From Anaspis maculata (taxonomy: Eukaryota; Arthropoda; Insecta; Coleoptera; Scraptiidae), in NCBI GenBank assembly GCA_949128115.1, contig OX421968.1:53957423-54021422 (forward strand): a DNA stretch of 64,000 nt, read 5' to 3'. Made by a program: the position numbers and the translations under genes. Shown piece by piece: positions 60,661-64,000 of the stretch; position 1 is the first letter of the stretch; each line of letters opens with the position of its first letter. Below the pieces are notes generated by a model. The model was not told the origin of the DNA. It did not search any database and was given only the letters and a program-made list of their open reading frames with translations.

Positions 60661-61701
60661 GAAACTTTCAACAACCTTTCATCGGTTGAAAGGAAGGCAG
60701 GCACACAAGATGACTATAATCCATTCCACGACCAAATCCCTGGATGACTAGAGAGCTAGTAAAAACTGAAGTACCTACCTAGGTACTCACTGATAAAATG
60801 GTTGCGTAATTTTTTTTATGAAAGTCGAGGGTTGAGTTACTGGGTGAGGACTCGGTCAATTTCTCCTAACAGCAGGTCTCAGGTGAAGCTGTCGGTATGA
60901 AAATTAAATAAATCGATATAACACCAGTGGTCCCGTTATGTCCAATTTTTGTCTGGTGTATTCTTGGTTGCCTGCATTAAGCGATAAAACTACCCTTCGG
61001 TTCGTAATAGGGGGTTGATTTTTGGGGAGGGGGTGCTGCATCTCTAGCAGCAACTCCGTGCGAAAAATCATCCCCCCCAGGGGGCTCTTGGCCCCCGCCT
61101 GCAATTTGCATACCGCCTGTGTTTTAGAAACTTCCCTCTCTTGCCGATGCTTTTACCTACTTCCACCCAGTATCCCAATTTGCTCTACAATGTTCTGTAA
61201 CTTCATAGATATGGTGGAGAGTGGAAAATAGGGCAAGCAGTATTAAAAGCGGCACTATTTTGACCGATGATTTTGACACCTACGCTTGCGCAGATTAGTT
61301 CGACGTTTTTCCCTTAAGGACGGCATTTCCTAGCATAAAAAATTGCTGAAACAGACTGCGGATTAGCTGCAGAGCGAAAGGGAAACAGATAGATTTTTGT
61401 GGCGTGAGTTTCTGGCAAATCTGAGCAGTTAAAAATGTAACAAAAAACAAGTAATCCAAATCTGGGCTGGCAAGAGAATGAGGTACTTTTTTTTGGAAAA
61501 AATGTAAAAAGTTTGAAAAAAAAAATCGACTTTTTCGAGTTTTGAAATTTTGAAATACTTATTAATTTTCATTCTAGATTTCAGATTACTCTTCTTTTTT
61601 TCAAGTCTCTTACTCCACTGGTTCTCATGAAACTCACGTTTAAAGAAAAAACACTATAGTATGGGGGCATAGGTCGTGCCGTGTGCAGCTTCGTGAAGAT
61701 A
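60661..61701. other. Spacer with one dispersed repeat
   Basis: Apart from the inverted match 61228-61318 to 40786-40866, no structure noticed. A G-rich run and its C-rich counterpart near 61020-61100 form a weak hairpin. No gene. Confidence 0.4.
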
Positions 61702-61703
61702 TA

Positions 61704-62923
61704 CAGGGTGATTCACCACCAAATGGACATAGCCTAAGGGTAGGTCCAGTTTTACCAGGTGAACCAGGATCTGGCTTTGAAATTTTTCTAACACTGTTAG
61801 TTTCGTAGTTACAGGGTGATTCATGTATGTTGTCGAATTTTTTGACAAGCCGTATCTTCAGAACGACCGAATGGATTGGATTGAAATTTTGTGGGTTGAT
61901 TCTTCCATTGATATCTGACACATCGCTTTATCAAACAGTTTGAAGTTTCCAGGGCCGGCCTTGTAAAAAAAACTCCAAAGCTTTTTTCTGAAAAAGACAT
62001 TCTGTATGCCTATTTTTCGAATTTCATTTTCAAAATCGGAAACTACATCAAACATGCTAATAATATCGCAAAAAAAATTGCTTGGCACCATTGAGCTGTC
62101 AAGAAAATTTTGACAATCGCAAGATTTTTGAGGTTAGAATTTTTTCTAAGTTAATATTTTCAAATACTTGCAAATGATCTATTATGGCCCTGAATTTCAG
62201 CCGTTTTGCCAGACACATGAAAATGACATTTTTCTCGTTTTCTAAGTAACAAAAAATTTCATCAAAATTTTCAAAATTTTTTTGATTTGTTCCTCAATTT
62301 TAGCTCAATTTGGGATAGAAGTGAAGCAGAGGGACGTTATAATAATTTTTTTTAAATTCGGCTGGAACTTTTTGTTACTACTGAGAAAACGAGAAAAATG
62401 TCATTTTTCTTTTTATGACGAAATGGCTGAAATTTGGGGCCATAATTAATCATTTGTAAATATTTTGGAATATTAATTTACAAAAAATCCTAACCTCAAA
62501 AATCATCAAGATTATCAATTTTCTTTTGACAGCTTAATGGTGCCAAGCAATTTTTTTCGCGATATTGATAGCATGTTTCATGTTGTTTCTGAATATGAAA
62601 ATGAATTTTGAATAATATGCATACGGAGTGTCTTTTTTGAAAAAAGCTTTCAATTTTTTTTTCCAAGGCCGGCCCTGGAAATTTTAAACTCTTTGATAGA
62701 GCGATGTGTCAGAAATCAATAGAAGAATAAACCCACAAAATTTCAAACCAATCTGCTGGGTTGTTCAAAAGTTATGGTCTGTCAAAAGATTCTACGAAAT
62801 ACATGAATCACCCTGTAGCTTCGAAACGAACAGCGTTAGAAAAATTTCAAAGCCAGATCCAGGTTCGCCTGGAAAAACTGGACCTGCCCTTGAGCTATGT
62901 CCATTTGGTGGTGAATCACCCTG
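61704..62923. mobile_element. Foldback element (family 4), TA-flanked
   Basis: CAGGGTGATTCACCACCAAA and complement, TA at 61702-61703 and 62924-62925. Each arm also carries a second TACAGGGTGATTCATGTAT boundary about 110 bp inside (61812 and mirror 62815). Arms of about 550-600 bp with a loop near 62290-62340. Frames in the two arms read as related short peptides, but this only reflects the inverted duplication. Confidence 0.88.
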
Positions 62924-63199
62924 TATAGAGTTATCTCTTGATCGATTCCTGGGGATCAAGGACCATGAAAAATTATGGTGAAACATTGGCATCTACTGCA
63001 GGCAAATATGGTGGAGGCGCCAAATTGGGCTACATCTGGTAATAAGAAACTGGCTGTAGCTCGTTTGTTTTTCAACGGATTTCAACACCCTTGTCATTTT
63101 TTAGACAAAAGAATTCTTTTATTTCATACCTAAATTTACAAACGTCATTTCGGGAAACTGTCAAAATTGTCTTTATAAGATATGCTAAATTCCGACCTT

Positions 63200-63899
63200 T
63201 TTTGAGGGTTGACTGATATTTTTGAAATCTGGCAGCATTATAGACCTTGAGGTGTCCTTTCCAAATTTCTACTTTCCACTTCATATCGTTGCCGGTTTGG
63301 CCGCCATATTGAAAAGATGGCCGCCCAAAAAACAGTTTTTTGTCAATATCTTTAAATCAATTCACTCAAAATTGAAACGTGTATATGCGGAGAAAAGCCC
63401 ATTCAAATCACTACAATTTGACATATCAGTCATTTTTGTGCGATTCACGGTTCTTGAGTTAGGGCTTTCAGAACTTCCGGAAGCATAAACTTTCGGCATT
63501 CAATCAGCATGTCAAATTGATACCACCATCATGTAGTTACAGGGTGAACTGTGAAGGCAAACTGACTTTAGAAAGGAATAAAGGTAATATAGCATTCGGA
63601 GGAGATCAGATACATTCAAAAACTCATTATTATGATGAAATTTGGGGTCATCATTAAGAATATCCACTTTTTCACTCCGTATCTCTGACGTTCTGGTCAT
63701 AATTTTAAAAAAATGGCGCCCAAAAAACCAAATTTTCTGAAAATTTTTGGAAAATTTGTCATAAAATTCCAAAATTTTTATCTGAATGAAGGTCCATTAA
63801 AATCTCTAGAATTTGACATCTGAATCACCTATGTGCGACTTACGGTTCTTAAGCTATACCTTTTCAAAGTCAATTCGCCCTTAGAGTTAGTTCACCCTG
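63200..63899. repeat. Diverged direct repeats and short TACAGGGTGA-bounded unit
   Basis: Blocks at about 63300-63470 and 63710-63880 are similar in order (GCCCAAAAAACMA, GGYCCATT, AATTTGACAT, GTGCGA then ACGGTTCTT). The second is bounded by TACAGGGTGAACTG (63538) and the complementary TTCACCCTGTA (63901), arms about 40 bp, so the unit 63540-63899 is a small TA-flanked element of the CAGGGTG class. Non-coding. Confidence 0.6.
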
Positions 63900-64000
63900 T
63901 AGTTGCAAAACAACCATTACCGTGATTGATTTTTCAGATATTTAATGGTCTGTGGTTGACAATAGATCATTATTTATGGTTAATTTGACTGCCACGTGAA

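Noticed and set aside
61640..62981. Related ~90-codon frames on opposite strands starting MSDING / MSEINR
   Set aside because: These are also mirror images of the two arms of the foldback 61704-62923 and carry no domain.

Overview
The window looks like eukaryotic, AT-rich, gene-poor repeat DNA from an arthropod, most likely an insect. The evidence is a jockey-type LINE tail with a poly(A) tract and target-site duplication, hAT and PIF/Harbinger-like non-autonomous DNA elements, many TA-flanked foldback elements, and no bacterial gene organisation. I cannot name the order or species from sequence alone. No complete host gene is visible.

Positions 1-22849 are one uninterrupted satellite array of about 73.5 head-to-tail monomers. 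The canonical monomer is 310 bp, with 313, 311, 323/324, 309 and about 300 bp variants. It continues past the left edge of the window and stops abruptly in mid-monomer at 22849. The array is a mosaic of long internal duplications: stretches of 0.9-2.4 kb recur almost unchanged at offsets of 932, 2500, 2807, 6571, 6878 and 11550 bp. This is what recent unequal exchange or segmental amplification leaves. Each monomer carries an apparently invariant CpG-rich block that resembles a CENP-B box (7 of 9 core bases), a short hairpin, an indel hotspot and two CCATGG palindromes. Short minus-strand reading frames recur once per monomer but are by-products of the repeat, because 310 is not a multiple of 3.

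Positions 22850-64000 are a graveyard of transposons, dominated by long inverted repeats. About 15 foldbacks of 0.4-4 kb cover roughly 19 of these 41 kb. Most begin with CAGGG(T/C)G-like ends next to TA, consistent with Tc1/mariner-like target use, and several are nested. Three (near 23949, 42734 and 54362) share an outer terminus AASTGCTYGNCAA and have a second CAGGG-type boundary 172-174 bp further in, a fixed-spacing design I do not recognise. Two hAT-like elements are defined by 8-bp target duplications (35211-35833 and the 2.35-kb foldback 37204-39555). Palindromic MITEs with 3-bp target duplications lie at 29784, 49643 and 49832.

Two LINE tails are well resolved: a minus-strand jockey-type 3' end (26910-27441) inside one foldback arm with a 12-bp duplication, and a plus-strand LINE 3' end (46841-47543) in the loop of another foldback with an unusually long 42-bp duplication. 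In both cases an empty-site relative elsewhere in the window confirms the insertion.

The only other protein signal is a SWIM-type zinc-finger fragment on the minus strand (40218-40508). A weak exon candidate lies at 34888-35141. Other items are a (TTAC)n microsatellite, a degenerate ~60-bp minisatellite at 49370-51090 split by transposons, and a cluster of AGATGGCGC motifs near 30.5-30.9 kb.
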